Origin: an uncultured Collinsella sp.
GTDB lineage: Bacteria; Actinomycetota; Coriobacteriia; Coriobacteriales; Coriobacteriaceae
DNA: 64,000 nt
NCBI GenBank assembly: GCA_959018755.1
Contig: CAUEMA010000001.1
Span: 185,153 to 249,152, forward strand
Reading direction: 5' to 3'
Made by a program: the position numbers and the translations under genes. How positions within the stretch are numbered: the first letter of the stretch is position 1; every line of letters begins with the position of its first letter. Shown here in pieces: positions 23,384 to 31,338 of this stretch. The notes under the pieces are model-generated. The model did not search any database. It was not told where the DNA came from and was given only the letters and a program-made list of their open reading frames with translations.

Positions 23384-23806
23384 ATGACGGCAAAAGTAGG
23401 CAATACTTCGAAAGTTTCGCCCGCAGTCGCGGGGAATAGCCCGCCGAAGCGGCGAGTTGCCAAGGAGAAGCGCGTAGAGAGCGAGCTTCGCAAGCTGCGC
23501 GAGATCACCAAGGGCGCAATCCCCGACGAGAAGCGAAAAACCGTCATGCCGCTTCTGGCGAACCTCGCTTTTCTGAAGGTCAAGCTTGATGATGCCCGCG
23601 CCGATCTGCTCTACGAAGACATCTTCACCGAGTATGACAACGGCGGCGGGCAAACCGGGCTGCGCGAGCACCCAGGATTCAGTGCATACAACAAGCTGTT
23701 CACTACGTTTTCGCGCGGCGTGAAGCAGCTTACCGACATGATGCCGAACGGCACCGCCGCTGCCGACGCGCTCATTGACTTCATCAATGAAACGCGGTAC
23801 GGCTAG
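23384..23806 (+). CDS. terminase small subunit (P27 family)
   Basis: DNA-recognition subunit of the packaging motor. 140 aa; after a basic start (SPKRRVAKEKRVESELRKLREI) it has the P27-like pattern KLDDARADLLYEDIFTEYDNGGGQTGLREHPGF and YNKLFTTFSRGVKQLTDMMP. The ATG follows GGGGGTGG. It overlaps the large subunit by 20 nt, so both are made together. Confidence 0.88.
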   Translation: MTAKVGNTSKVSPAVAGNSPPKRRVAKEKRVESELRKLREITKGAIPDEKRKTVMPLLANLAFLKVKLDDARADLLYEDIFTEYDNGGGQTGLREHPGFSAYNKLFTTFSRGVKQLTDMMPNGTAAADALIDFINETRYG

Positions 23807-25523
23807 GGCGAAGTCTAAGGGCGGCTCGTGCGAGCGCGCGATACGCGAATACTTCGGCGGCATACTGAGCGGCGAGATCATAGCGTGCGAGAAGATGAAG
23901 CAGGTTGCAGCTCATGTCATGCGCGACATGGACAACACCGACCCGCTCTATCCGTACCACTACCGCGAAGAGTTCGCGCAGAAGCACGTTCGGTTCATCG
24001 AAAGCTTCTGCCGCCTACCGTCCGGGCGCTTGGGGCACGATTTCAAGCTAGAGCTTTTCCAACGCGCCATTCTGTCTGTCGTTTTCGGCTTCGTTGATGC
24101 TGAGGGCGTGCGGCAGTACCGCGAAGTGCTCTGGATTATGGGACGCAAGAACGGCAAGACTGCGCTTGCGTCTGCGATAGAGCTTGACTTGCTCGTGAAC
24201 GACGATGAGGGCGCGCCGGAGGTCTACAACGTCGCCACCGCCCACGATCAGGCGGCAAAGGGATTCAACAACGCGTGGCGTATGGTGCTCACAAGCCCCG
24301 CGCTGGCGAAGCACATAAGAAAGCGCGTGTCAGACCTTTACTGCGATCTGAACATGGGCACCATCAAGGCGCTGAGCGCCAACACGAACCACCTAGACGG
24401 TCTGGACATTTCCGGCGCTATCGTTGACGAGCTGGCCGCGATGAAGAACCGCGACCTTTACGACCTTACGATGCAGGGAACGTCCGCGCGCCGCCAGCCG
24501 CTCGTGTTGGAGATCACGACTAATGGCTTCGTGCGAAACGGCATCTTCGATGCCCAATACGAGTACGCGACCAAATGGCTTGACGGCAAGGCGACCGGTG
24601 AGAAGGCAGAGCGCTTCATAGCGTTCATCTTCGAACTTGACGAGCGCGAGGAATGGCAGGACGAAGGCGCTTGGGTCAAGGCTAACCCCGGCCTTGGCAC
24701 TATCAAATCGCTTTCGGCGCTTCGCCAGAACGTGTCTAAGGCGAAGGACGATGCGACATACCTTCCCACCCTGCTAGTTAAGGACTTCAACCTCATTGAA
24801 AACCAGTCTCAGGCTTGGTTGACGTGGGCTGAGATACACAACGAAGCGACATTCGACCCCGGCGACGGAACGTTTACGTATGCCGTGCTCGGCGTTGACG
24901 CGGCGGACACGACCGACCTTACCGCAGCTTGCCTTCTCATGAAGCGGCCTAACGATCCGAACTTCTACGCGCTTCATATGGCTTGGATTCCGCTTCGCGC
25001 TTTGGAGCAAGCAGAGCGCGAGGGGCGGCGCGGAGGGCGCGACGGCGTGCCTTACGACGCGTGGATTGCGCGCGGCCTTATGCGCACGTGCGAAACGCCC
25101 ATCATGGACAAGCGCGACGTTCTGGATTGGGTGGCCGAGGTTCAGGACAAGTTCGGCATCTACGCCGTCTCTTGCGGCTACGACCCGTGGCACATGCGCG
25201 ACGTTCCGACCGTGGAAGCATACGAAGACTATTTCGGCGCTGACAACCTGCAAAAGGTCATTCAGGGCGCGCAAACGCTGTCAATGCCGATGAAGGAGCT
25301 TCGAGCGCTCTACAAGGAAGGGCGCATCGTGGACAACGCCAACCCGATTGCCGAATGGTGCCGCTCGAACGTCGCCATTCGAACCGACGTGAACGGAAAC
25401 ATTCAGCCGGACAAGAAGAACCAAGACCCGCGCAACCGCATAGACGCGTGGGCGGCTGAGTGCGACGCGTTCATTGCGATGAAGAACATTGCGGACGATT
25501 ACCGCGCGATGATAGGAGGTTAG
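23787..25523 (+). CDS. terminase large subunit
   Basis: Motor and nuclease that fills the procapsid. The 578-aa protein has an ATPase domain with Walker A WIMGRKNGKTALAS, a Walker B at DISGAIVDELAAM, and a C-terminal RNase H-like nuclease with acidic residues in LGVDAADTTDLTA and near the end (NRIDAWAAECDAFI). This fits the HK97/P27-associated TerL group. I use the ATG at 23787, overlapping the small subunit. The ribosome site of the portal gene (GGAGG) lies at its end. Confidence 0.95.
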   Translation: MKRGTARAKSKGGSCERAIREYFGGILSGEIIACEKMKQVAAHVMRDMDNTDPLYPYHYREEFAQKHVRFIESFCRLPSGRLGHDFKLELFQRAILSVVFGFVDAEGVRQYREVLWIMGRKNGKTALASAIELDLLVNDDEGAPEVYNVATAHDQAAKGFNNAWRMVLTSPALAKHIRKRVSDLYCDLNMGTIKALSANTNHLDGLDISGAIVDELAAMKNRDLYDLTMQGTSARRQPLVLEITTNGFVRNGIFDAQYEYATKWLDGKATGEKAERFIAFIFELDEREEWQDEGAWVKANPGLGTIKSLSALRQNVSKAKDDATYLPTLLVKDFNLIENQSQAWLTWAEIHNEATFDPGDGTFTYAVLGVDAADTTDLTAACLLMKRPNDPNFYALHMAWIPLRALEQAEREGRRGGRDGVPYDAWIARGLMRTCETPIMDKRDVLDWVAEVQDKFGIYAVSCGYDPWHMRDVPTVEAYEDYFGADNLQKVIQGAQTLSMPMKELRALYKEGRIVDNANPIAEWCRSNVAIRTDVNGNIQPDKKNQDPRNRIDAWAAECDAFIAMKNIADDYRAMIGG

Positions 25524-25525
25524 AG

Positions 25526-26803
25526 TTGAGCAGATCACAACCGTTTCTGCGCTCGCTCTTCGATGCGGTGTTCCACCGTCCGCAGATGCAAGCGGTAAAC
25601 GGCTATTTCTCCACGTTCACGGCCTATGCCCCGTCGTTCACGACATGGCAGGGCGGGCTTTACGAAGCGGAGCTTACGCGAAGCATCATCGAGAGCGGCG
25701 CAGACCACGCAAGCAAGCTGAAACCGGAGGTTTCCGGCTCTGCTCAGCCTGTCGCCGCGCGCGCTCTCAGGCAGCAGCCTAACCCGTGGATGACCACGCC
25801 GCAGTTCATTAAGCGCATTTGGACGATTCTTCAGGTCAACGACACGGCGCTTATCGTACCTATCGACGCTGGCGACGGTATTACGATCACCGGGTACTAT
25901 CCCGTGCTGCCGAGCCAGTGCGAAGCATACGACGTTGACGGCGAGCTTTGGCTAAAGCTCACGTTCCCAACAGGCGACAGCGTGCTTGTCGAGTGGTCGC
26001 GCGTCGGCGTGATGACGCGCCACCAGTACCAAAGCGATTTGTTCGGCGACGGCACGAACGTTCTTCAGCCGACGCTAGAGCTTATGCACGCTCAGAACGA
26101 AGCCGAGCAGTCGGCTATCAATCAGGGCGCGGCTATCCGCTTCATCGGCAAGCTGAGCCAGAACCGCAATGAAGGCGACCAAGAGCGTGCGCGAAAGGCG
26201 TTCAACGCTCAGCTTTCCGCCGACAACGCGGGAGGAATCGCGGTCTATGACAAGCTGTTTTCGGACGTTGAGCAGATCACGCCGACAAGCTACACGGTCG
26301 ATGCGGCGCAGATGGAGCGAATCGAGAAGAGCGCTTACCGCTTTTTCGGCTCCAACGAGGATATCGTCACGAACTGCGCGGACGAAGACACCTTCAACAG
26401 CTACTACGAAGGCCGCATCGAGCCGTTCGCTGTTCAGCTCGGCTTCGTTATCACGTCCATGACGTACACGGCAAACGAGATAGCGCACGGAAACTCAATC
26501 ATGTTCAGCGCGAACCGCCTAGAGTTCGCCAGCAACACGACGAAGCTTAACGTTTCCGTCGCGCTGTTCGACCGTGGCATCTGGAACGGCAATCAGGTAG
26601 CCGACGTGTTCCAATCCCCGCACTACGAGGGCGGCGAACGCCACGTGATACGCGGCGAGTACATCGACCTTGCGCTCATCAGCGAGCACACGGCGGAACA
26701 GGCGGCACAAGCCGCAGAGACGAACGCGAACATAGCCGCAATCGACGCGAGCAGCGGCTACGGCGACAAGAAGGAGGTAGACGATGCCAGCGAAACCGAG
26801 TGA
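25526..26803 (+). CDS. phage portal protein (HK97 family)
   Basis: Forms the dodecameric ring at the capsid vertex through which DNA passes. The 425-aa protein shows the family layout: PNPWMTTPQFIKRIWTILQ at the start, the stretch LQPTLELMHAQNEAEQSAI, and a C-terminal region with FFGSNEDIV and NEIAHGNSIMFS. It begins with TTG at 25526, 6 nt after AGGAGG; no ATG is suitably placed. It ends in an Ala/Glu-rich tail and overlaps the protease gene by 20 nt. Confidence 0.92.
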   Translation: MSRSQPFLRSLFDAVFHRPQMQAVNGYFSTFTAYAPSFTTWQGGLYEAELTRSIIESGADHASKLKPEVSGSAQPVAARALRQQPNPWMTTPQFIKRIWTILQVNDTALIVPIDAGDGITITGYYPVLPSQCEAYDVDGELWLKLTFPTGDSVLVEWSRVGVMTRHQYQSDLFGDGTNVLQPTLELMHAQNEAEQSAINQGAAIRFIGKLSQNRNEGDQERARKAFNAQLSADNAGGIAVYDKLFSDVEQITPTSYTVDAAQMERIEKSAYRFFGSNEDIVTNCADEDTFNSYYEGRIEPFAVQLGFVITSMTYTANEIAHGNSIMFSANRLEFASNTTKLNVSVALFDRGIWNGNQVADVFQSPHYEGGERHVIRGEYIDLALISEHTAEQAAQAAETNANIAAIDASSGYGDKKEVDDASETE

Positions 26804-27419
26804 GCGGCAATACCGTTCCCTTGCCGTGCCGCTCAACGTGCGGGCGGCTGACGGCGCAACCAAGAAGCGCTTTGACACGGAATACTATGTTGAGGGCTAC
26901 GCTTCGACATTCAACGACCCATACGTTCTGTTCGAGGATTTCGATGGAACAAAGTACATCGAGGTTATCAGCCCCGATGCCTTCCGCGAAGCGGACATGA
27001 GCGACGTTATCCTTCAGTTCGACCATGCGGGCAGGGTGTACGCCCGCATGAGCAACGGGACGCTCATTGTGGAGCCGGACGAGCACGGGCTTTTCATCGC
27101 CGCCGACCTGTCGCGCTCTCAGGGCGCGCGCGATCTCTTCGAAGAGATAAAGGCCGGTCTTATCACGCGCATGTCATGGGCTTTCACGGTCGCGGCAGAT
27201 GAATACGACCGCGAGACGCACACCACGACCATTACGCGCGTCAAAAAGGTTTTCGACGTGTCCGCCGTCAGCCTTCCGGCTGACCCGAACACCGAGATAT
27301 CAGCAAGAAACCTGCTCAACGGAGCGATTGAGCAGTCGCGCAAGGAGCTTGCGCGCCGTAAGAGTGCCCTTGCCGTTGCAAGGGCGACACTGGTAATCGC
27401 CAAGAGCAGAAAGGTTTAG
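26784..27419 (+). CDS. prohead maturation protease (HK97 family)
   Basis: Cleaves the capsid N-terminal scaffold during head maturation. 211 aa; family features include VEGYASTFNDPYVLFED, FDHAGRVYARMSNGT (catalytic His) and LITRMSWAFTVAADE (catalytic Ser). The C-terminal extension is helical and basic. A strong ribosome site (AAGGAGGT) lies in the portal gene end. It lies just before the capsid gene, as in HK97-like phages. Confidence 0.93.
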   Translation: MPAKPSERQYRSLAVPLNVRAADGATKKRFDTEYYVEGYASTFNDPYVLFEDFDGTKYIEVISPDAFREADMSDVILQFDHAGRVYARMSNGTLIVEPDEHGLFIAADLSRSQGARDLFEEIKAGLITRMSWAFTVAADEYDRETHTTTITRVKKVFDVSAVSLPADPNTEISARNLLNGAIEQSRKELARRKSALAVARATLVIAKSRKV

Positions 27420-27423
27420 AACA

Positions 27424-28704
27424 ATGGACGAAATGACTATGGATGACCTGCTTAACGAGCTTCAGGGTCTTGTCGATAAGTACAAGGCCGATGACGGCAC
27501 CGACACCGAGCCGACCGAGCAGGACGCAGAGCGCATGAGCGCGCTTACCGCCGAGATCGAGAAGCGCAACGCCGCCGCCGCGCAGCGCCGCGACAGCCAC
27601 ACCGCGACCGTTGCTGCCGCCCGCGCCGCTATCGAGAACGGCACCGCCCGCCGAGTCGATTCCGTGCCGATGGGCACTTCCGCGAGCGCTCGCGGTGCCC
27701 TTCCGCAGGTGCGCGACACCACCGACTACAACGCCGCCGCCCGCCGCGCGTGGGTGAAGGACATTGCCAGCCGTTCCGGCGTGCAGCTCATCGGCGGCAC
27801 CGAGCTTACGCAGGTTGAGCGCGACGCGTACAACCACCTTATCGAGCAGCGCACGGCGTTTACGCATCTGACCAGCAACACCGACGCGGTTATCCCCGTC
27901 GAGCTTCAGACGCAGATTTTCACGCTGATTGACAACACGGCTGTTCTCTACGGCGACATCCACAAGGACAACTTCCCGCATCAGTTCGAGCTTATCCGCC
28001 ATAAGAGCATCAAGGCTGGCGACGCGGCGAAGACCGATGAGGGCGCAGCGCCCACCGATGAGGAGCAGAACGAGTTCGAAACCATCACCCTTACGGGCGA
28101 GGAGATCAAGAAGACCGTCAAGATGAGCCGCAAGATGGCGGTTCAGTCTATCAGCGGCTTTGAGCAGTACATCGTCAACGAGACCGGCGCGCGCCTTGCC
28201 GTCGCCGCCAACGCGCGCACCCACGCCAAGACGGTTGACGCCACGCTTGGCATGGATTCCGGCAACAAGATTAACTGCGCCACCGCTGGCACCCTGAAGA
28301 AGGCCGATATCACCAAGCTTCTGGGCATGCTCTACACCTACGGCAACCCTGCGCCGAAGGGCTGCATTATCTACGCCAACGGCAACACCATTTGGAACCA
28401 TATTGCGATGGTCGAGGATGCCAACGGGCGCTCTTACTTCGTGGACGAGAAGACCGAAGACCCCGCCGTTGAGGGTCATATCTTCGGCAAGCTCGTTAAG
28501 CGCGACGATTCTATGGCCGATGGCATCATCAAGGCCGGTTATCCCGACCTGTTCCGTGGCAACATCTTCGACGGAGTGGACGTTACGCCCTACGTCGAGC
28601 CGGGTACTCAGAAGCGCTGCTTTGACGGCTACCTGCTCTTTGACGGCGGCCTTGTCGTTCCCAAGGCTTTCGGCCAGCTCACCATCGGCACCGCCGCAAA
28701 GTAA
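27424..28704 (+). CDS. major capsid protein (HK97 fold)
   Basis: Main shell protein. 426 aa: a helical, acidic scaffold-like delta domain (~residues 1-100, removed by the protease), then the HK97-type shell with ELTQVERDAYNHLIEQR, VELQTQIFTLIDNTAVLYGD and the C-terminal GYLLFDGGLVVPKAFGQLTIG. The Ala-rich segment near residue 60-75 is a plausible cleavage region. Start 4 nt after the protease stop, with translation probably coupled. Confidence 0.93.
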   Translation: MDEMTMDDLLNELQGLVDKYKADDGTDTEPTEQDAERMSALTAEIEKRNAAAAQRRDSHTATVAAARAAIENGTARRVDSVPMGTSASARGALPQVRDTTDYNAAARRAWVKDIASRSGVQLIGGTELTQVERDAYNHLIEQRTAFTHLTSNTDAVIPVELQTQIFTLIDNTAVLYGDIHKDNFPHQFELIRHKSIKAGDAAKTDEGAAPTDEEQNEFETITLTGEEIKKTVKMSRKMAVQSISGFEQYIVNETGARLAVAANARTHAKTVDATLGMDSGNKINCATAGTLKKADITKLLGMLYTYGNPAPKGCIIYANGNTIWNHIAMVEDANGRSYFVDEKTEDPAVEGHIFGKLVKRDDSMADGIIKAGYPDLFRGNIFDGVDVTPYVEPGTQKRCFDGYLLFDGGLVVPKAFGQLTIGTAAK

Positions 28705-28718
28705 CGAGGTGGTGACAG

Positions 28719-29021
28719 ATGGCAGAGAAGCCGAAGCTGCTTGACGCGTGCCGCGAAGCGCTGAGGATTCCCGCCGACTGCACCGACTTTGACGCTGAGA
28801 TCGAAGACCTCATCGAAGCCGCCCGCGCCGCGATGCGCGCGGGCGGCGTTGCCGATGCCGTAGCCGCCGACGATTCGAACAGCACGGTTCGGCTCGCGGT
28901 GAAGGTCTACTGCAAGGCGAATTTCGGCATGGACAACCCCGATGCCGACCGCCTTACTCAGAGCTTCGATGATCTGCTAACCATGATGGGCGGCAGCGCG
29001 GAGTTCGGGGGCGCGTCATGA
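28719..29021 (+). CDS. head-tail connector protein (gp6-like)
   Basis: 100-aa acidic helical protein: LLDACREALRIPADCTDFD, AEIEDLIEAARAAMRAGGV, VRLAVKVYCKANFGMDNP. This pattern is that of gp6-like adaptors that bind under the portal ring. It is preceded by GAGGTGG and overlaps the next gene by four bases. Confidence 0.85.
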   Translation: MAEKPKLLDACREALRIPADCTDFDAEIEDLIEAARAAMRAGGVADAVAADDSNSTVRLAVKVYCKANFGMDNPDADRLTQSFDDLLTMMGGSAEFGGAS

Positions 29022-29329
29022 GCATGTGGGCTGGCACGTGCCAGCTCATCGCTAAGACCGTCAAGAAGGACGAATACGGCGTGCAGCAGACGGAGGAAAC
29101 AAAGCGCAAGGTGTTCTGCAACGTCTTCTCTATGGGCGATGCCGCATACTACGCCGCCGCTGCCGCTGGCATTCACCCCGAAGCGGTGTTGCAGATTCGC
29201 AAGAGCGCCTACAACGGAGAGCGGCTAGTCGAGTTCGACGGCGCGCGGCTCACTGTCGCGCGCGTTGACAAGTCAAGCCCCGACTTCGTGCGCCTGACGC
29301 TCGCTGAGGTGGTGGGCGACCGTGGCTGA
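29018..29329 (+). CDS. head closure (stopper) protein
   Basis: 103-aa beta-rich protein with SMWAGTCQLIAKTVKKDEYG and a Cys-containing strand (RKVFCNVFSMG), then GERLVEFDGARLTVARVDKS. Position after the gp6-like connector and before gp10 matches the head-completion stopper (SPP1 gp16 / HK97-type). The sequence itself shows no unique motif. Overlaps both neighbours. Confidence 0.75.
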   Translation: MSMWAGTCQLIAKTVKKDEYGVQQTEETKRKVFCNVFSMGDAAYYAAAAAGIHPEAVLQIRKSAYNGERLVEFDGARLTVARVDKSSPDFVRLTLAEVVGDRG

Positions 29330-29693
29330 GCAGAGCATCGAGCGGTTCATACGCAGCTGCATGAAAGAGTGCGTGGAAGACAACGTTTCCGCGCTCGCTG
29401 AGAACGCGGGCGAAGCCGGAAGGCGCGCCGTGAAGCTGTTGAAGCAAGAAAGCAAGGTGCGCACCGGCGCTTACAAGAAGGGTTGGAAGGCGGACGTTAA
29501 GACCGATGAGACGGGCACCGAATGCACCGTGCACAACCGGCGCTACCAGCTAACGCACCTGTTGGAGAACGGCCACAAGATCACGAACCAGACCGGCGAG
29601 GATTACGGCACCGTTCCCGGCGACGGCGTTATAAGGAAGGTTGCAGACCAAGTGGCGCGAGAGTTCGCGGAGATGGGGGGCGACGGACGATGA
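29322..29693 (+). CDS. HK97 gp10-like tail completion protein
   Basis: 123 aa from GTG. The gp10-family pattern is clear: AGEAGRRAVKLLKQESKVRTGAYKKGW in blocks, and the later RYQLTHLLENGHKI. These proteins join head and tail. It overlaps the stopper and the next gene (ATGA). Confidence 0.85.
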   Translation: MAEQSIERFIRSCMKECVEDNVSALAENAGEAGRRAVKLLKQESKVRTGAYKKGWKADVKTDETGTECTVHNRRYQLTHLLENGHKITNQTGEDYGTVPGDGVIRKVADQVAREFAEMGGDGR

Positions 29694-30019
29694 TTGAGCT
29701 AAAGGCGCTCTGCGGCGTGCTCGATTCGCTCGGCATCCCGTGGGCTAACCAGCGATTCGCAGACGGCGAGGAACCGGCACCGCCCTTCATCTGCCTTGTG
29801 GCGGGCTACAACGAAGCGGCATACGCGGACAACAACACCTATCTTTCGTGGATGCCCTACGATATCGCGCTCTACACGCGGCACCGCGACTACGCGACCG
29901 AGAAGCGCATACGCGATGCGCTCGAAGCCGCAGAGTGCCCGTTCACGCTGAGCATCACGAACATTGATTCAGAAGAGCTTACCGAAGCGGCGTTCACCGT
30001 GAACGTCGCCGAGAGTTAG
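29690..30019 (+). CDS. tail terminator-type protein
   Basis: 109-aa protein with ELKALCGVLDSLGIPWANQRF and PPFICLVAGYNEAAYADN, followed by YDIALYTRHRDYATEKRI. The arrangement suits a tail terminator (HK97 gp11/lambda gpU-type), placed just before the major tail protein. Its motif support is weaker than its position. Confidence 0.7.
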   Translation: MIELKALCGVLDSLGIPWANQRFADGEEPAPPFICLVAGYNEAAYADNNTYLSWMPYDIALYTRHRDYATEKRIRDALEAAECPFTLSITNIDSEELTEAAFTVNVAES

Positions 30020-30029
30020 GAGAAAGCAA

Positions 30030-30617
30030 ATGGCACGAAACGGATTCTTCGGCGTGAAGAACTCGCATTTCGCGATCTGCACCGACGAAGACGCACTTAC
30101 CTACGAAGACCCCGTGCATGTCGCGGGAACCGTCGCTATCAGCATGGAGCCGACCGTTGAGACGGCAACGAGCTACGCCGACAACGAGCCGTGGCTTGAC
30201 AAGCAGCAGGACAACGGCGGCTCTGGAACCATGAGCTTCTACGACACCGAGAGCACCGCCGAGCTGCGGCAGCTCATCGCAGACCTCGTGGGCTACGAGA
30301 TTGCGCAGGACGGGCGAACCATCCTGAGCGCCGACCGCACGCCTAAGAAGTTCGCCTTCATGTGCGAGCAGCCGGGGCACGTGCTCGGTCGCCGCCGCTG
30401 CCTTCTCATGTGCCAGCTCTCGAAGCCGACGCAGGAGCTTAACACCGTTCAGGACACGCCCGAGATCACGCAGCTTGACTATCCGTTCACGTGGCGACCG
30501 GTCACCATCCCGAGCACCGACATTCGCACGAGCGGTTACGACAGCTTTACCGGCCTTGCCGACTATGCAACGTTCTTCGATGCGGTGAACATCGAGCTTG
30601 CGCACAAGAACGAGTAG
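30030..30617 (+). CDS. major tail protein
   Basis: Tail tube subunit, 195 aa. It begins FFGVKNSHFAICTDEDALTYE, contains AGTVAISMEPTVETATSYADN and GTMSFYDTESTAELRQL, which resemble siphovirus tube proteins of Gram-positive phages (phi13/TP901-like type). The gene lies between tail terminator and tail chaperone, as expected. Preceded by AGGAGAAAG. Confidence 0.85.
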   Translation: MARNGFFGVKNSHFAICTDEDALTYEDPVHVAGTVAISMEPTVETATSYADNEPWLDKQQDNGGSGTMSFYDTESTAELRQLIADLVGYEIAQDGRTILSADRTPKKFAFMCEQPGHVLGRRRCLLMCQLSKPTQELNTVQDTPEITQLDYPFTWRPVTIPSTDIRTSGYDSFTGLADYATFFDAVNIELAHKNE

Positions 30618-30639
30618 AACCAGTCTTAGGGGGTAGTCA

Positions 30640-31050
30640 ATGCTTATCAAGGTTGGCGACAAGGAGTTCGAAGCGACGTTCAACGCGTTCACGCCGATTG
30701 CCTATTCTCGATGCTTCAATGAGGTTGTCGAGGGCGGCAGGAAGCGCCCGAAGGACATTGCGGATGCGGTTTCTAAGATCGCCGGTTCTCTCATGACTAG
30801 CGACGTGCCCGCTATCGTCCCGCTGCTCGAAATCTTCTACGCGTGCATCAAGACCGCAACGCCGAAGTTTGATACCGGATTCGATGAGTGGGTTTCTTCC
30901 TTCCCGTCGGATGCGTACAACTTGGAGCGAAAGGACGGTTGGGCTTCCGACGTGATGCGCATTGTCGAGGACAACTTTTTTCCAAGCGCCGCGAAAGATG
31001 CAGTGGAAGCCGAGGGAGCCGAAAAGGCCAGCCCCGCCGCTTCCAAGTAA
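30640..31050 (+). CDS. tail assembly chaperone (gpG-like)
   Basis: 136 aa. Opens LIKVGDKEFEATFNAFTPIAYSR, followed by helices and an Ala/Glu-rich C-terminus (GAEKASPAASK). Proteins of this kind bind the tape measure protein before tube assembly. A second frame (+1) overlaps its 3' end and continues to 31243, the usual sign of a gpG/gpGT frameshift pair. Preceded by AGGGGGTAG. Confidence 0.8.
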   Translation: MLIKVGDKEFEATFNAFTPIAYSRCFNEVVEGGRKRPKDIADAVSKIAGSLMTSDVPAIVPLLEIFYACIKTATPKFDTGFDEWVSSFPSDAYNLERKDGWASDVMRIVEDNFFPSAAKDAVEAEGAEKASPAASK

Positions 31051-31243
31051 CCTGCAAGACGCGTGCGACGCGCGATACATCTACAACTGCCAGCAATGCG
31101 GCCTGACTCTCTCAGACCTTCATATGATGAGCTACCGGCAGGTTAAAGACCTGTTGGAGATCAACGCGTTCTACGCCGACGCTGCGGCGCACTACGACGA
31201 GGACGAGAAGGCGCGCAAGGCCGAAGCCGCGTTCTGGTCATGA
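30962..31243 (+). CDS. frameshift extension of the tail chaperone (gpGT-like)
   Basis: The open frame 30962-31243 has no ribosome site, and starts only with a TTG or internal ATG. Its unique part (DACDARYIYNCQQCGLTLSD, then MSYRQVKDLLEINAFYADA) looks like the C-terminal T-domain of siphovirus chaperones. I read it as the product of a programmed +1 (or -2) shift somewhere in the ~88-nt overlap; the T6 run at 30976-30981 and the CCCC at 31032-31035 are candidates. The exact site is not determined. Confidence 0.6.
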   Translation: MSRTTFFQAPRKMQWKPREPKRPAPPLPSNLQDACDARYIYNCQQCGLTLSDLHMMSYRQVKDLLEINAFYADAAAHYDEDEKARKAEAAFWS

Positions 31244-31338
31244 CGTGACATGAAGTGAGTTCTTGACGGCAGCGCACCCGCGAGGGCGCGTTGCTTCAAG
31301 CACTCATGGGACTTTGACAACTGAAGAGGGGTGATTAC

